Part shown: positions 33,856-34,362 of the stretch, in pieces
Position numbering within the stretch: position 1 is the first letter of the stretch
How the letters are laid out: each line of letters begins with the position of its first letter
Source: DASZIT01 sp036264255
GTDB taxonomy: Bacteria > Actinomycetota > Acidimicrobiia > Acidimicrobiales > RAAP-2
Reading direction: 5' to 3'
Assembly (NCBI GenBank): GCA_036264255.1
Contig: DATARI010000218.1
Span: forward strand, 1-34,362
Length of the DNA: 34,362 nucleotides
Notes under the pieces: model-generated
The model's input: the letters and a program-made list of their open reading frames with translations, nothing else
Told to the model about the DNA's origin: nothing
The model's database searches: none
Position numbers and translations under genes: made by a program

Positions 33856-34362
33856 GTGACCGCGATGTTGCTCGACGGCGAGCTCCTGGCCGCCCGGATC
33901 CGGGCCGAGGTGACCGACCGGGTCGCCCGGCTGGCCGCCGCCGGGGTGACCGTCGGCCTCGGGACCATCCTGGTCGGGGACGACGGCCCGAGCTCGCGGT
34001 ACGTGGCCATGAAGCACGCCGACTGTGCCGAGGTCGGCATCTTCTCCGCCCATCAGCACCTGCCGGCCGACGTGACCCAGGCCGAGCTCGAGGCGGTGGT
34101 GGCCCGGTACAACGCCGATCCCCAGATCCACGCCTACCTGGTGCAGCTCCCGTTGCCGGCCGGGCTCGACGAGGAGCGGGTCCTGCTGGCGGTGGACCCG
34201 GAGAAGGATGTCGACGGGCTCCACCCGGTGAACCTCGGGCGCCTGGTGATGGGGGCGGCCGGCCCGCTGCCCTGCACCCCCGCCGGGATCGTCGAGCTGC
34301 TCCACGCCAATGACGTGCCGGTGGAAGGCAAGCACGTGGTGGGCATCGGCCGGGGGCTGACC
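33856..34362 (+). CDS. folD: FolD bifunctional methylene-THF dehydrogenase/cyclohydrolase, 3' end missing
   Basis: FolD interconverts 5,10-methylene-, methenyl- and 10-formyl-tetrahydrofolate. The frame is open to the window end (169 codons of about 285). Present are YVAMKHADC (catalytic Lys, as in YVxxK), QLPLPAGLDE, PEKDVDGLHPVNLGRL, PCTPAGIVELL and the start of the nucleotide-binding loop VVGIGRGLT. GTG 33856 is chosen because GAGGGG lies 6 bases upstream; ATG 33865 is too far from it. It follows purNH by 10 bases. Its product, 10-formyl-THF, is the cosubstrate of both PurN and PurH. Confidence 0.95.
   Translation, partial: MTAMLLDGELLAARIRAEVTDRVARLAAAGVTVGLGTILVGDDGPSSRYVAMKHADCAEVGIFSAHQHLPADVTQAELEAVVARYNADPQIHAYLVQLPLPAGLDEERVLLAVDPEKDVDGLHPVNLGRLVMGAAGPLPCTPAGIVELLHANDVPVEGKHVVGIGRGLT

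Overview
The window is high-GC DNA from an actinobacterium, most likely class Acidimicrobiia (an inference). The pointers are GTG and TTG starts, SD-less starts preceded by TAnnnT boxes, a GuaB3-type IMP dehydrogenase, a complete Mce lipid-import operon, decaprenyl-phosphoryl-arabinose (DPA) genes, and a secreted protein ending in 'GYW..DGGVF.FG' repeats of a kind I associate with Acidimicrobiia. Coding density is very high and neighbouring genes often overlap by 1 or 4 bases. I saw no tRNA, rRNA, CRISPR array, transposase or phage gene.

Layout. 1-1551 is the 3' part of groEL, followed by a small minus-strand pair (membrane peptide and YbjQ family). 2364-8483 runs plus: a Nudix CoA-pyrophosphatase-like gene, then guaB3-guaA-pcrA. 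8493-13432 holds a polytopic GT-C-like membrane protein and a 1020-residue secreted repeat protein. 13462-16666 (minus) is ubiA-dprE1-dprE2, which makes DPA, the arabinose donor for cell-wall arabinan. 16839-20080 (plus) holds a stand-alone B12-binding mutase subunit, sucC, sucD and a HAD phosphatase. 20409-30357 (minus) is a nine-gene mce operon: yrbEA, yrbEB, mceA-F and an Mce-associated membrane protein. Its likely ATPase, mceG, is divergent at 30638-31567. 31644-34362 holds an in-frame purN-purH fusion and the start of folD, cut by the window end.

How the genes fit together. GuaB3/GuaA, PurN/PurH and FolD cover purine synthesis and its 10-formyl-tetrahydrofolate supply. The B12 subunit with SucCD fits propionyl-CoA/methylmalonyl-CoA flow into the TCA cycle. 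The DPA genes, the GT-C-like protein and the secreted repeat protein form an envelope block. The mce operon plus mceG is a complete-looking lipid importer. From memory, the order groEL, guaB3, pcrA, sucCD, purN, purH, folD resembles a core locus of other Actinobacteria, so the DPA/repeat-protein block and the mce block look like modules set into a conserved backbone.

Most notable points: the purN-purH fusion with a hidden ATGA overlap in another frame; Ala at the DprE1 position equivalent to mycobacterial Cys387; the TIG plus six-fold GYW repeat architecture; one cysteine pair in every Mce protein; and a recurring leaderless-type start signal.
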